From the NCBI RefSeq assembly GCF_900497805.2, contig NW_020954610.1:34688835-34752834 (forward strand): DNA of 64,000 nt. The letters run 5' to 3'. Made by a program: the position numbers and the translations under genes. The first letter of the stretch is position 1. Every line of letters begins with the position of its first letter. Of this stretch, positions 11,324 through 22,679 are shown in pieces. The notes below the pieces were generated by a model. The model did not search any database. It worked only from the letters and a program-made list of their open reading frames with translations, and was not told the DNA's origin. This DNA comes from Vombatus ursinus (Eukaryota > Chordata > Mammalia > Diprotodontia > Vombatidae).

Positions 11324-12700
11324 GTTAGTTGTTATCCATCATTCTTAAAGAGGACCAAAATGGCATCACTATGATGGGGTCAAGGTACAGTGGGTCCAAC
11401 GGTGGCTGATCAGACCAATATAGAAGGTTCTACCACAAGTCAGGCACAAATAGTCCATATGAACATTTGGAGTGGAGATGTCTCTAAATTTGCACATATC
11501 ATGTTTCTTTTGAGCTACTACAAGTCTGCTTTGCTAATAGAGTACAGTGCCTTCTTTGATGTGGGCATGCCATGCTGACAGTCCTCTGCTAGTTTCTCTC
11601 ATGTCTCACAATTGATTCCAAAGTTCTTCAGAGAGACCTTCAGAGTGTCCTTGTATTATTTATTCTGGCTTCCATGTGACTGCTTGCCTTGTGTGAGTTC
11701 TCCACAAAATAGTCTTTTAGACAAACATAACTTTTTACAAACAACGTGGCCAGTCTGTTGAAGTTGGGCTCTCTGCAGGAGGGTTTGAATGCTTGGTAGT
11801 TCAGCTCAAGAAAGGACCTCAGTATCTGGTATCTTATTTTGCCAGATGTTATTCAGAATCTTCCTAGGACAATTCAAATGGAAGCTATTCAGTTTCTTGG
11901 CATGGTGCTAGTAGACTGTCTAGATTTCACAGGTATGCAACGAGGTCAGCACAATGGCTCTGCATACCTTCAGTTTGGTTTGATAGGCAGTCTAATACCT
12001 CTTCTTTCCCACACTTTCCTTTGGAGCTTCCAAATACTGAGCTAGCTCTGGCAAAGTTAGCCTTTGGCAAAGTTGTCAGTTTTCTTTATGCAGTGTCTGC
12101 TTTACTTATCATGTTGATAATGCATCCCCCTCAACATCTATGTGTATATCTCTGAAAAGTATACTGCCCAGGTAAGTGGCAGCATATCCACAACATTCAG
12201 AATTTCTCCATTTGCTATAACTAATGGCTCCACCTATGGATAGTGTGGTACTGTCTGGTGGAGAATCTCAGTTTTCTTGGTGTTAATTGTTGGGCCAAAA
12301 TTAGCCTAGGCAGCAGAGAACTGATCCATGCATTGTTGCATCTCAACCTCAGAGGCTGCATTGAGAGCATAATCATCTGTGAACAAAAAGTCATGCACTC
12401 CACTTCAGTCTTAGCTTATAGCCTTTTCAAGTTAAATAATTTACTGTCAGTCCATTAGCTGGCCTTGATACCATTTTCATCTTTGTTGAAGGCATCTGAC
12501 AATATTGCTAAAAAACATCATGCTGAAAAGCTGGAGGCAAGCATACAGCCCCGCTTCACTCCATTGGTGACCAGGAAAGCACTAGAACATTGTCCATTAT
12601 CAAGAACCCACATGAGCATTCCATCATGAAACTGACCTACAATAATCAGGAACTTCTCTGGGCAAGCAAATTTTGCCAATGACATTTCTCTCACAGAATG
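11324..12700 (-). mobile_element. RTE-like LINE, 3' half (RT C-terminus and 3'UTR)
   Basis: Read on the minus strand this is the same LINE family as the plus-strand copy at 37.75-38.84 kb. The blocks correspond in reverse order: 'tgcaacctcagag..gagatgc'-type sequence, the 'gtttgggaggctcc' region, 'aagattctg..' and 'gtgagagaagagg'. The 3' terminus at 11324 ends in a tail like 'aagaatgatggataacaac'. It is 5'-truncated, has several stops and frameshifts, and cannot code. Whether the family is RTE-X or another RTE/CR1-related clade is not certain. Confidence 0.7.
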
Positions 12701-12829
12701 AATTAAAACTCTAATACTCCAATCTAGCTGCCTGTTAAAGAAACAGCAACTAATTCTGTAGCTTTTCTTAAGAGAAGCTTTTGAAATGGTTGTGGCCCAT
12801 CCCTGCTAGCTCTTATCCCATATTTTTCC

Positions 12830-14250
12830 TCCTTTTGTGGATAAACTCCTCAAGAAAGCCAACTATAATCAGTGCCTCTAATTCCTTTCCTCTCACTGTC
12901 TTCTTCAGCTTCTATATTCTCCTTTCCTAATTACTCAACTAACATTACCCTCTCTAAAGTTAATGACCAAATCTAATGGCCTTTTCTCAGTCCTTATCCT
13001 TCTTAGCTTTTCTGCAGCCTTTAACACTGTTAATCATCCTCTTCTCTTTGACTCTCTCTTCTCAGTAGGTTTTCATGACATAGCTCTCTCCTTGTTCCCT
13101 TGCCTGTCTGATCCCCACATTTCCTTTGCTGGCTCTTCATCTCGGTCATGCCTATTAACCATGGATGCCCCTGAAGGCTGAAACAGTCTTTTCCTTCTAC
13201 ACTGTTTTGCTTGGTAAGCTCATCAGCTCCCAGCACTTCAATTATCATCTCTGTGCCAATGATTAACGGATCTATTCATCCAGTTCTAAGCTCTCTACTG
13301 ACCTCCATTCTTACAGCTCCAACTGTCCATTTAACATCTCAAACTAGATGTCCTACAGACATCTTAAACTAAAAATGTTCAAAATCTAAACTCATTATCT
13401 TTCCCCATAAACCTTTTCTTCCTCCTAATTTGCCTATAATTGTAAAGTGTACCACTATCTTCCTAGTCACCCAGACTCACAACCTGGATGCCATCCCAAC
13501 TCCTTGCTCACAACCAATCTCTTGCCAAGTTCTATCAATTTTACAGAACATCTCCTCTATATGCACCCTTCTCTCCTTTGACAGTAGCATCACTTTGGTG
13601 CCGGTCTTCATCACCTCACATGTGGTACCATAGTCTGATAGTTGGTCTTTATGCTTGTCTCTCCACACTCTAATCCATCCTCCATTCAGTATCAAATTAT
13701 TCTTCCTAATGCATAGATCTGATCATACCCCCAATTGAATAAATTCTCCTGGTTCCCTCTCATCTTTTTATCAAATATATATTCATCTCTTAGTTGTTCA
13801 GAGTCATTCATTACCTGGCCCTTTCTTAGCTTTCTAAACTTCTTACACCTTGCTCCATCCCCATCCCACAACCTACTCTCAATGCAGTGAAATTGGCCTC
13901 CTTGCTGTTCTTTGCATGATACTCCTTCTTACAACTCTATGCATTTTCACTTGTTATTCCCCTTGCCTGGAATGCTCTCCCTCTTCATCTATACCTATTG
14001 TCTTCTTTGGCTAAATTCCAACTAGAATTCCACCTTTTACAAGAAGACTTCAGATCTTACTGCTAATGCTTTCCCTCTGTTAATTATCTCTAACTTATTT
14101 TTACATAATTGTGTGTTGCCTCCCCTATTAGACTATCAACTCCTGGAGAGCAGGTACTTTTTATTTGTTTGTTTTGCTTTATTTATATCCCCAGTGCTTT
14201 GCACAGGGCATGGTGCATAGAGATTGCTTAATAAATGCTTGTCTACAGAT
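12830..14250 (+). mobile_element. L2-clade LINE, reverse transcriptase to 3' end
   Basis: The frame at 12963-13181 shows an L2/CR1-clade RT motif, 'LLSFSAAFNTVNHPLLF', matching the family's 'DLSAAFDTVDH' box with its catalytic aspartate replaced. Further blocks follow in order: SKTEL-like region, 'HLKLN'-like region, and a 3' end with 'ccagtgctttgcacaggg' and 'gcttaataaatgcttg'. L2 elements were autonomous LINEs that copied themselves with this RT. This copy is 5'-truncated and broken by stops and frameshifts. Confidence 0.85.
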
Positions 14251-14254
14251 TGAT

Positions 14255-14660
14255 CTCTCCCAAGAGAGATTATTTCAAGAGTAGATTACTTATCAAATAG
14301 GCTATATAATAGGAAGGACAAATGGAGTAAAAAGTACATGCTAATGGCCACAAAATCTTTCCATGATATTGACATTTACATATTTACAAAAATATTGTGG
14401 TAGATACCAATACATACCAGAGCTCAGGCTTATTCTCTTTCTTGGGTTTTTCTTTCATAATTCCTTTACTTGATGACCCAAAACCATAGTTGTTACCTGG
14501 TACTTTTGGTCATTGAGTTGATATACTAAACCAATAATTCCTTTTGGAGTACTTTTTTCAATACTTCAAAAGATCCATTGGTGTGGGTATTTCCTCTCTT
14601 GTCTAGATCACAACTCAGGACCAAAAAAAAAAAACCAATGAAATAAACAATGTACAGGAG
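14255..14660. other. Unassigned sequence
   Basis: Nothing recognisable apart from an A run at about 14620-14633. Confidence 0.4.
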
Positions 14661-14661
14661 T

Positions 14662-14985
14662 TGTTATGACAAAAAGCAGAAGAAGACATGGACAAAAAGC
14701 AGAAGAAACAGTTTTGTCCTGAGGCATAATGTAAAATACCTAATCAGCAGGCCTGAAAGTGTTTATTCTTATAAGATTTAAGTAATAGCCCTCAGTAGAC
14801 AGTTATAATAAGTATAAGTTAAATAACTGAATTGTGGTTTGTCCTGTCAAATTGCACTTGTAAGAAGCTTTTGTGTTTTAGAATGTTTCTGTGCATAGGA
14901 AATAAATATCTAAACCATATTTGACTTACATTGTCTATTTAGTCCTGTTTATTTCCCTCTTTGGGGAGACCCAGAGCCAGTAACA
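14662..14985 (+). mobile_element. Probable solo LTR (fossil)
   Basis: The 324-bp segment starts TGTTA and ends TAACA, the inverted terminal signature of LTRs. It has a TATA-like tract near 14803 and an AATAAA signal at about 14901, in the order expected for U3, R and U5. No internal retroviral sequence adjoins it, so it would be the remnant of recombination between two LTRs. No convincing target-site duplication is visible, which suits an old insertion or a wrong boundary. The class cannot be assigned. Confidence 0.5.
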
Positions 14986-15162
14986 TAAGTCTTAAGCAAA
15001 TTTTCTCAGGACTGTTGGAGTGATAGTCATATGGAGCTAAGGAATGTGGGAAATGAGAGCCTCTCATTAAAGGCCAGAAATTCTAGAACTCTTCCTACTC
15101 TGGGGTGTGTTCATGGGCCCAGACAAGAGGATCTTCTTATGGATAGGAAGGGGATGCAGTGC

Positions 15163-15290
15163 TCTATCACTTTATCTAGTCTGTTCCACTGATATACTTT
15201 CCTATTTTTGAACCAGAACCAAATAGTTTTGGTGATTAAGAATTCATAGTATATAGTTTGAGGTCCAAGGGTTCATTTTAATAATATGTC
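15163..15290 (-). mobile_element. L1 ORF2 C-terminal fragment
   Basis: The plus strand reads 'ctgttccactgatatac', 'accaaatagttttggtg' and 'tatagtttgaggtc', the reverse complement of the ORF2 block preserved at 57.8 kb. It is a short, old fragment. Confidence 0.6.
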
Positions 15291-15439
15291 TAAACTGGAA
15301 AATACATGACAGCAACGCTCAGTCAAGGTTGGCCAGTGAACTAAGAAAATATGCCTTAAAATCTCATGAATGTTTGCTCTGAATCTTTCTTTTTATTCAT
15401 CCCTGAATCCCTTCCTTATTTGCAGTAAAAGTGATCTCT

Positions 15440-15721
15440 AGGTCAATTAAAGGTAGCTAGGTAGTGCAGTGGATAGGGTGCTAGGCCTGAAGTCAGGAAG
15501 ACTCATCTTCCTGAGTTCAAATCTAGCCTCGGACTCTTACTCTTTCCGTGATCCTAGGCAACTCACTTAACAGTATTTGCCTAAATTTCCTCATCTGTAA
15601 AATGAGCTGGAGAAGGAAATGGCAAACAACTACAGTGTTTTTGTCAAGAAAACCTCAAATGGGGTCACGAAGAGTTAGACATGACTGAAATAACTGAACA
15701 ATAATAACAAGGTCAATTAAT
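15440..15721 (+). repeat. Full-length CORE-SINE with RTE-type tail and TSD
   Basis: The SINE body (15451-15710, 260 bp) begins with the tRNA-like head: A box 'tagtgcagtggatagggt' and B box 'gagttcaaatc'. It passes through the core ('cctaggcaactcacttaac', 'tcctcatctgtaaaatgag') and ends with 'ggggtcacgaagagttagac' and 'atgactgaaataactgaac'. The 11-bp direct repeat aggtcaattaa flanks it at 15440-15450 and 15710-15720. The last 50 bases match the 3' end of the BovB-like RTE at 26.37 kb, which points to mobilisation by RTE machinery rather than L1. Confidence 0.92.
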
Positions 15722-16060
15722 CCATAAATAAGGATATATTGAATGCATTTCCTCTTCTGAGTCTTATGATCCCATGATCTCAACATGTACCCATTACTGT
15801 ATCCAATGGTTGTCAATAAAGGTAAAATTGTCACACAATTGTGTCTCACAATACACCATTTCCCATGACATAAAAGACAAGTGAAAAACTAAGATGCCTT
15901 AAGTCTAGCAAGATGGTGGTGACAAATGATAAAAACCTATTCCTGAAGGATCATAATCTGACAGACAATGAAAATTGAAGGACAATGAAATCCCCATTAA
16001 CTGAAGCAGGAACAATGAGGACTGACATCCTTTAGTGTTTCCACTAGGTAATTGAAAAAA
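15722..16060. other. Unassigned sequence
   Basis: No repeat or exon recognised. An 88-codon minus-strand frame (15905-16171) overlaps SINE sequence and shows no protein family features. Confidence 0.35.
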
Positions 16061-16064
16061 TGTA

Positions 16065-16190
16065 TTTAACATCATAGATTCAGAAATGGAAGAGACCTTG
16101 AAGGTCTTCTCGTCCATTCTGATGAGGAAACTGATGTCCAGAGATGTTAGATGACTTGCTAAGGGGTACATAGGCTGGGATTTTCACCAA
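16065..16190 (-). repeat. CORE-SINE core fragment
   Basis: The plus strand reads 'gaccttgaaggtcttctcg', 'ctgatgaggaaactgatg' and 'agatgacttgctaagg', a reversed core segment. It is diverged. Confidence 0.55.
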
Positions 16191-16402
16191 GATTTTCTGA
16201 ATACAAATGCAATGCCCTTTCTAATTATCTACAAAAGTTTCTTCTGAGGTGGAAATGTGAGGAGGAGTGTCAGGAGGCATACAAAGTAAAGAGAACTGTA
16301 GGTAATAGGATTATGCTCACTTAGGGTTTGATAATAGTAAACTAGGGGATGATGTCTTGCTGATCTTTGGACCAGGAAACTAGTTTTTCAGGGGAAATGA
16401 TT

Positions 16403-17722
16403 CAAATACAATGGGCTTTTCTCAGTCCTCATCCTCCTTGATTTCTCTGCAGCCTTTGACACTTTTGATCCCCATCTCCTCCTTGATATCCTCTTCTCTC
16501 TAGGTTTTCAGGACACCACTCTTTCCTGGTTCTCCTCCTACCTTCTGAATCTTAGACCTCACCTTCTTAGTCTCCTTTGCTTCATCCTCATCCAGATTAC
16601 ACCCTCACAGTTCTATCCTGTGCTCTCTTCTCTTCTACCTTTATACTACTTCACTTGGTGATTTCATCAGCTCCAATAGATTTAATTATCAGTTTTATGC
16701 TGATGATTCTCAATTTTACCTATCTTGCCTCAGCCTCTTTGCAGACTCCAATCTCATGCCTCCAAATTCCTGTCTGGCATCTTGAACTAGATTCCAATAG
16801 GCATCTTAAGCTCAACATATCTAAAATTGAACTCATTATCTTTCCCCCTAAATACTCTGTACCTCCTACCTTCCCTATTACTGTAGAGGGCATCATTATG
16901 CTCCAAATCCCTCAGGCTTACAACTCAGAAGTCATACTGGACTACTCATTATCTCTCATATTCCATACCCAATCTTTTGCCAAGGCTTGTTGATTTCCCC
17001 GTTGTAACATCTATTCCACATCCCACCTTCTCTTCTCTGACAGACACCACTCTGATGCAGGCGTTCATTACTCATGCCTAGACTATTGCAATAACCTTCT
17101 GGAGGTAATAGGCATTTACCTACTTCAAGTCTCTTTCCAATCCAATCCATCCTCTATTCAGCCATTAAAGTTATTTTCCTAAAACACAGGCCCAACCACA
17201 TCATCTCCCCTCCTTAAACTCCAGTGACTCCCAGTCATGCCCAGGATAAAATACAAAATCTTCTATTTGGAATTCAAAGCTCTTCATAACCTAGCCCGCT
17301 ACTATATTTTCAGTCTTCTTGTACCTTACTCCATGACATACACTTTCTGATCCATTGACACTGGTGTTCTATAAATAAGATATTCTGTCTTTCATCTCTA
17401 GCCATTTTCTCTGGCTGTCTCCCTACCTGAAATGACTTCCCTCTTCATCCCTGCCTACTGGTTTCCCTGGCTTCCTTTAAATACCAGCTAAAATCCCCCC
17501 TTCTACAGAAAGCCTTTTCCAATGCCTCTTAATTTTAGTGCCTTCCCTCTGTTAATTATTTCCTGTTTATTCTGTACGTTGCTTGTTTGTGTGCATTTGT
17601 TTGTTGTCTCCCCCCTCTAATTGTGAGTTCCTTAAGGATAGGGACTACCTTTTACTTCTTTTTGTATCCCTAGTGCTTAGCACAGTCCCTAGTGCCTAGT
17701 AGGTACTTAATCAATGTTTATT
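16403..17722 (+). mobile_element. L2-clade LINE, RT to 3' end
   Basis: This is the best-preserved L2 coding remnant in the window. A 138-codon open frame at 16577-16993 contains 'SNRHLKLNISKIELIIFPP', the family's block after the catalytic aspartates, and later 'PITVEGIIMLQIPQA'. Upstream, 'tttctctgcagcctttgac' is the FSAAFDT box. The 3' end has 'gcttagcacagtccctag' and 'gtaggtacttaatcaatg'. The element is 5'-truncated and the full RT frame is broken. Confidence 0.9.
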
Positions 17723-17834
17723 TCCTCTACATCTTTCTGACCCTATCTTCTTTAAGTTCCATTTCTATGTCTTCATGTAGAAAACCAGGGACTGAAATAT
17801 TGAAATACTGCAAAATTTCATGATCAAAAGACCC

Positions 17835-17935
17835 AGAAGGCACAGAGATTTTAAATTTGGGAGAAATCTTAGAGATCCAGAAAGATTAAGTGACATACCC
17901 AAGGTCGTACAACTAGAATAGGCTAGAACCCAGTA
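17835..17935 (-). repeat. Decayed CORE-SINE core
   Basis: The segment 'agattaagtgacatacccaa' followed by 'ggtcgtacaactag' is a reversed core. Head and tail are missing. Confidence 0.5.
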
Positions 17936-17939
17936 GATT

Positions 17940-18585
17940 GTCACTTCACTTGCAGTGATTTGAGAGGATGGGAAATTCGGATACCTCTCTAGGTTAAGTG
18001 GTTAGGAGATTTAGAAGCAAATTAAAATTCCCTTTACGAAGATGGACATCTGTCACTCAAAGGAATTACTTGACTATATTAAATTGTGATTTCATCAAGT
18101 TGATTAGAAGAACCTAATAAGCTAAGTGCTACAGGGGTTCTTCCCATTTGATAAGGTTCAGATGACTTCATAAAAATTAAATGGGAATTTGTTTGATCAT
18201 ATGCAAGGGATCTATGTTCTAAAAAAAGGCTTTGTGACAGTTCTGTCTTGTTGGTCTGTATCTCCCTGAAATATGCATACGTATCACAGGGCATGGGGAT
18301 TTCTGACTGACAGAGAGGAGTCAAGATGTGGCTAAGATAAGTAGAATCTCTTTCTGTTCCCATACTATCAACCCTGAAAACAAATGACCAAAAAATCACA
18401 GAGGTTATGCAACCACTGTTAACTCTGAAAACACCAAAGAGCTCACATAGATTATCACAACCACAGTTAACTCTGAAAAATAAAACAAAACCAAAGAGTT
18501 AACAGTAGTCATAAGCAAAAAGTTTTATTTATTCCATTGGAAGGGGTAAACTAGACAACTAGACTGCAATATTTTTTTTTGTGAA
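17940..18585. other. Unassigned, with a short direct repeat
   Basis: The motif 'gttaactctgaaaa' occurs at about 18418 and 18468 with similar flanks ('aaccac' before, 'ccaaagag' after), a diverged direct duplication. A 106-codon minus-strand frame (18079-18399) has no recognisable domain. I see no other feature. Confidence 0.35.
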
Positions 18586-18589
18586 CCTA

Positions 18590-18715
18590 TTGTATACCTC
18601 CTCTTAGATTGTAAGTTCTTTGAGGGTCGTGATTGTAAGATCATATTTCATTTTTGTGTCCACAGTGTTCAGCATAGTTCCTTGTAGAAGTCTAATCAAT
18701 GTCTATTGAATGAAA
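18590..18715 (+). mobile_element. L2-clade LINE 3' tail
   Basis: 'ttagattgtaagttctttga', 'gtgtccacagtgttcagc' and 'caatgtctattgaatga' form the typical L2 3' end. It is only about 125 bp long. Confidence 0.6.
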
Positions 18716-19084
18716 AAATGCAATCTGATTGGCTTACTCTCTCAATTTCCTCCACTTTGGACTTTTTTCCTTAGAACATGTGTGCCTTCAAGGAACCATG
18801 AAACAGCTAAAGAGGTAGTGGGAGGAGAATTTTTTTTTTAAATCTTGATCAGATATGCAGGTTAGCAAGAAAAGAATTTTCTTTGGTAAATGAGAACCTG
18901 GGTGGCAGCTGAGTAAATTAGCCTCTTCTGTAGTTTGCAAGGTTAATGACAAGAACATTAACATTATTATTATTATTTATTCTGCATGTATTATTTACTG
19001 ATGCTAATTATCCCTAATCTCTTTGAATGTGAATGGTGAAGCATTGTCAGAAAGTAAGGGTGTTTATATGTACACTGCCAGTAG

Positions 19085-19330
19085 TGATAGGAAAGGACTT
19101 GGAGTTGGGAACGCCTGAGTTCAAATTCTGCCTTAGACACTTATTAGCTATGTGACCCTGGACAAGTCACTTAACCTTTGACTGCCTCAGTTTCCTCACT
19201 TGTAAGATGGGATTAATAATAGCACATACTTCCCAGGATTGTTATAAGAATAAACTGAGGTAACATTTTAAAAGTGTTTTGCAAACCTTAGAAGCATTAT
19301 ATGAAAACTAGCTATTGTTTTTGTTATAAT
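19085..19330 (+). repeat. CORE-SINE (MIR-like)
   Basis: A degraded head ('gagttcaaattctgcc' B box) is followed by the core 'tagctatgtgaccctgg', 'caagtcacttaacctttg' and 'tcagtttcctcacttg', then a MIR-like 3' part ('gcaaaccttagaagc'). Confidence 0.8.
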
Positions 19331-20124
19331 TTTATCATCATATATGGAAAATAGGAGATATTCCATCTCTTACATATCTTTTATGGTGTAGAACAGTGAG
19401 AAGAGAATAAAAATGTTTTGTAAAATAATGAAAGAAATGTAGACAATAAAGAGTAGGGATATACTGTATATAGTATTAGCCAGTGATTTTTTTTTTGGCA
19501 GATAAGATAGCTCTGAGAAAACAGTAATGGCTTAATAAATGCTTGTTGACTGAATGACTTTTTTCCTTTTCTACTTCTATCTTGGTTTTCTCATCAGCAT
19601 TCATGAGTTCAATCATCCTTTCTAAGTAGATGGCTATCAGATCTCCAGACCTCTAGTCTCACATCACCAACTACCTATTGGAAAATTTTAAACTGGATGC
19701 CCCATAGGCATCTCAAATTAAATATGTTCAAAACAGAACTTATCTCCACCACATATGCTCACCCTCCTTAAGTTTTCTATTTCTATCAAAGGAGTCTATT
19801 ATTCTTGTCCAACATATTCACAACCTCAGAGTCATATTCTTTACTCTCCCCATATAAAGTCTTTTAAAGTCTTGTTGATTCTACCTCCACAACATCTCTT
19901 GCATCCATTCTCTTTTCTACACTAACATAACTCATATTAGTTCAGGACCTTAGTCTTTTTTGCTTTGACATTGTAATAGCCTAATTGGTTTCACCATCTT
20001 AATTCTCTCATAGCTACCAAATTGATATTCCTCTCAGTTCTGATTGCATTGCTCCTTTTCGCAAGAAATTCCACTTGCTGCCTGTTAAACAAGATCAAAT
20101 ACAATCACCTTTGTTTGGAAGAAA

Positions 20125-20378
20125 GGAAACCAGCATTTGTTAAGCAACATCCTACACTATGCTAAGTATTTTAAAATATTATCTCATATGATCCTCATTA
20201 CAACCCTGACAGAGATACTATTATTATTCTCATTTTAGAGTTGAGGAAATGGAGGCAAAGAGAGGCTAGGTGACTTTTCCAGTGCCACACAGCTGGTAAG
20301 TGTCTAAGATTTCCTTGAACTCAGGTTTTTCTGACCTCAGGTCCAGTGCTCTAATCACTGTGCAACCTAGCTGCCTCA
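20125..20378 (-). repeat. CORE-SINE (MIR-like) inside an L2
   Basis: The plus strand reads 'cagcatttgttaagcaac', 'ttctcattttagagttgagg', 'acacagctggtaagtgtc' and ends 'gcaacctagctgcctc', the reversed tRNA-like head. It is close to full length. Confidence 0.8.
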
Positions 20379-20636
20379 TAGAAGAAATCATAGAAATAAT
20401 TAATGACTATGACAATGATAATGGTGAGATAAAATAGCAGAATTTATGATGTGTAGCTAAATGAGTCCTCAGAGGAAAAAGTACATCTCACAAAGCATAC
20501 ATTAATGTTCTGCATATACACAGTATATTCACTTCTAACCTCCACCTCTTAAAATCTCTACTTTCCTCAAAGTTCAGTTTAAGTCTATCCAAGGCCTTTC
20601 TTGATCTTTCAGTTTTTCATACCCTTTGTAAGGCCT

Positions 20637-20822
20637 AGAACTGCAATTTCATTGGTACAGGGAATTGACATCAAGAAACTTTCCTCCATCAAGGTAGATG
20701 AACCCCTTCTCTGAACATTGAGAGGTGAAGTGACTTACTCAGGGTCATATACCAGATATATATATCAGAGGCAGGTCTTGAAGTTAGGTCTTTCTGACTC
20801 TTTGATTCCATTATACCATTAT
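20637..20822 (-). repeat. CORE-SINE, Mar-1/Opo-1-like, inside an L2
   Basis: The blocks 'gaactgcaatttcattgg', 'cattgagaggtgaagtgac' and 'ggcaggtcttgaagttagg' match the family described at 7268-7458. It interrupts the 3' region of the L2 element. Confidence 0.65.
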
Positions 20823-20999
20823 TTACTTTGTGTAAATTTTCTATTCACTTAGAAATGTGCTATTGTATGTGCTGTTTCCTCAAAAAAAAGGTGAACTCCA
20901 TGAGAGAAGGGGCTCTCTGTATGTCTAGTACTTAGCATAATTTCTAATACATAGTAGATATGTAATACTTATTGAATAAATGAATGAATGAATGGTAAC

Positions 21000-21840
21000 A
21001 TATAGATAAGACATTTTACTTTAGAAGTAAAATTAACCCCTCAAAAGTCTGACAAGAAATTCAAATACCAGTGGTACTTAAATTTTAAAATATTATTAAT
21101 AATGTAAATGTGCTAACATAAAGAAATACTGATGATATTTCATTATAATAAATATTAGTGTAGTAAGAATATTTGTGAAACAAAATTGTCTTTAAATTTC
21201 AGTCAGTGACCAACTTATTTCAAGACAAATTTTCAATTTACAAGATTATAGTAGGATAGAACAATCTAAATACCTCTTTGGAGTATCCAGACAGAATTTC
21301 ATCTCATATTATAAAGTTTTAATTCAACCAGAATTTATTTATAGTGCTTTCATACTTTCAATTGAATCATAGAATTGTCTATTCTAAATTCTAATTCTAA
21401 AATGTTATGGAGTCCCAACAAATCCCATGTGTATATATTAGAATCTCAGATATTAGAAGTAGGTAAAAATACAATTGTCCTCTGAATTCTATGTTTTCAT
21501 CAGTAGGCAACACTTTTGAAAAGGAGCCACCAACTTGCCTCAGGGTATTCTCATAAGCAGTTTGGATGTGCAAGGCATCTTCACTCTGTCAAAGGCCCTG
21601 GAACAATAAGCAAGATGAAACATAAATGGCAGACAAATCTAATAACAGAAGTCAATTAATTTCAACAAGAAATCTTAAGTAACTTCGAAAATTAGCTCCT
21701 CTTAGTCATCTAGGATTAGACTAACTAAATCTGAAAACTTGTCTGGTTAGCCTTCATTTGTATCCAAGGAAACATGAAACAATATGGGTTAGATTAAATG
21801 ACTGCCAAGGCTCCTTCCAATTTTCAAGTACTGTGACTGT
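21000..21840. other. Unassigned sequence
   Basis: AT-rich. No repeat family or exon recognised. Confidence 0.4.
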
Positions 21841-21845
21841 ACATA

Positions 21846-21985
21846 GTGGGTAGAGAGGAAGAAGGAAGACTTAAACCCTACTTTTGTTGCTTAATAGATG
21901 AGTTACCCTTGGCAAGTTACCTAACCTTTATATGCTTCAGGCAACTGCCAAGAACTTTTCTAATAATCATAGATGGAGTCCAAGA
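21846..21985 (+). repeat. CORE-SINE, Mar-1/Opo-1-like, decayed
   Basis: Head and core remnants ('gtgggtagagaggaagaagg', 'aagttacctaacctttat') lead into 'gcttcaggcaactgccaag', the family-specific segment after the core. The 3' part is lost. Confidence 0.5.
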
Positions 21986-22251
21986 GTTCATTATGATAAT
22001 TGATATTATGATAATTAGGATATTGCTTCGAAATTGTTGCAAAATATTTTGAATAAACACTTTTTACTGGAAGAGGTTTTGCATTATGTCATCAATTTGT
22101 TGAAGAGTAGTGTTCCATAAGATGAAAATTGTTCATTCAAATATGAACAATAGGGCTCAGAGGCCTAAACAGTCTTGGGAACTCAAATCTGTCTCTTGTT
22201 CTGTGTCTATGGTTCCAAAAGCCAACATTGATGATTCATTCACTTTTACAG

Positions 22252-22303
22252 GTCATAAAGGAATTGCTTAAGAAACTAAATCCAAATCCAAAATCCAAAA
22301 GGC
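22252..22303 (+). other. Weak candidate host exon (52 nt)
   Basis: The stretch is preceded by 'ttcattcacttttacag', a fair splice acceptor, and followed by 'gtgagtat', a strong donor core, although the exon would end in GGC rather than the usual CAG or AAG. One frame reads VIKELLKKLNPNPKSKR, a basic amphipathic-looking peptide. If unspliced, the frame stays open for about 45 codons. I do not recognise a gene. The peptide loosely recalls the C-terminal helix of CXC chemokines, but no cysteine-bearing exon is seen nearby, so this is speculation. Confidence 0.15.
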
Positions 22304-22514
22304 GTGAGTATACACTTAGGAAAGAGAATATCTTCTATTCTAGATGTATCTTCATCTCCCTTGGGATGTGGCTAAATAGATGTTAGGGAGTAATGCTGAT
22401 TTGAAGTCAAATTATTTAGTAGATAAGTTCTTCAGGCTCTTATTTTCTTCTCTTAATCCTTTTTGATCACTACCATGACCTTAGATTTGTAGGTAGAATA
22501 TTATTCATATCATA

Positions 22515-22672
22515 TCAAACCTCTCATTTTACAGATAAGGAACTAAGGCCTAGAGAAGTTAAGCCAACATCCCAGAGTCACAGTGGCAGTAAGTAATGAA
22601 GCCAGGATTTGAATGTAAGTCCACTAACTTCAAATCTACCACACTTCCCACTGTACCATGCTGCTTCTTTTT
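22515..22672 (-). repeat. CORE-SINE
   Basis: The plus strand reads 'cctctcattttacagataag', 'ggaactaaggcctagag', 'cagagtcacagtggcag' and 'actgtaccatgctgcttc', a reversed core plus head. Confidence 0.75.
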
Positions 22673-22679
22673 CAGGGCT

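Larger units (their letters stand above)
19525..20998 (+). mobile_element. L2-clade LINE, interrupted by two SINEs
   Basis: A short L2 tail (19525-19558, 'cttaataaatgcttgttgac') is followed by an L2 coding segment (19560-20118: 'aactggatgccccatagg', 'catctcaaattaaatatg', 'cagagtcatattctt'). L2 blocks resume at 20560-20636 ('tccaaggcctttcttg') and the 3' end is at 20830-20998 ('ttgaataaatgaatgaatg'). A minus-strand CORE-SINE (20125-20378) and a Mar-1-like SINE (20637-20822) sit between these parts. The segment 20379-20560 is not assigned. Confidence 0.7.

Noticed and set aside
15451-15520. tRNA-like A and B boxes as a tRNA gene
   Set aside because: They are the head of a SINE with core, tail and TSD, and no complete cloverleaf is present. 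The same applies to the other SINE heads.
18079-18399. 106-codon minus-strand open frame
   Set aside because: No recognisable motif, and it is flanked by repeats and a diverged direct duplication.
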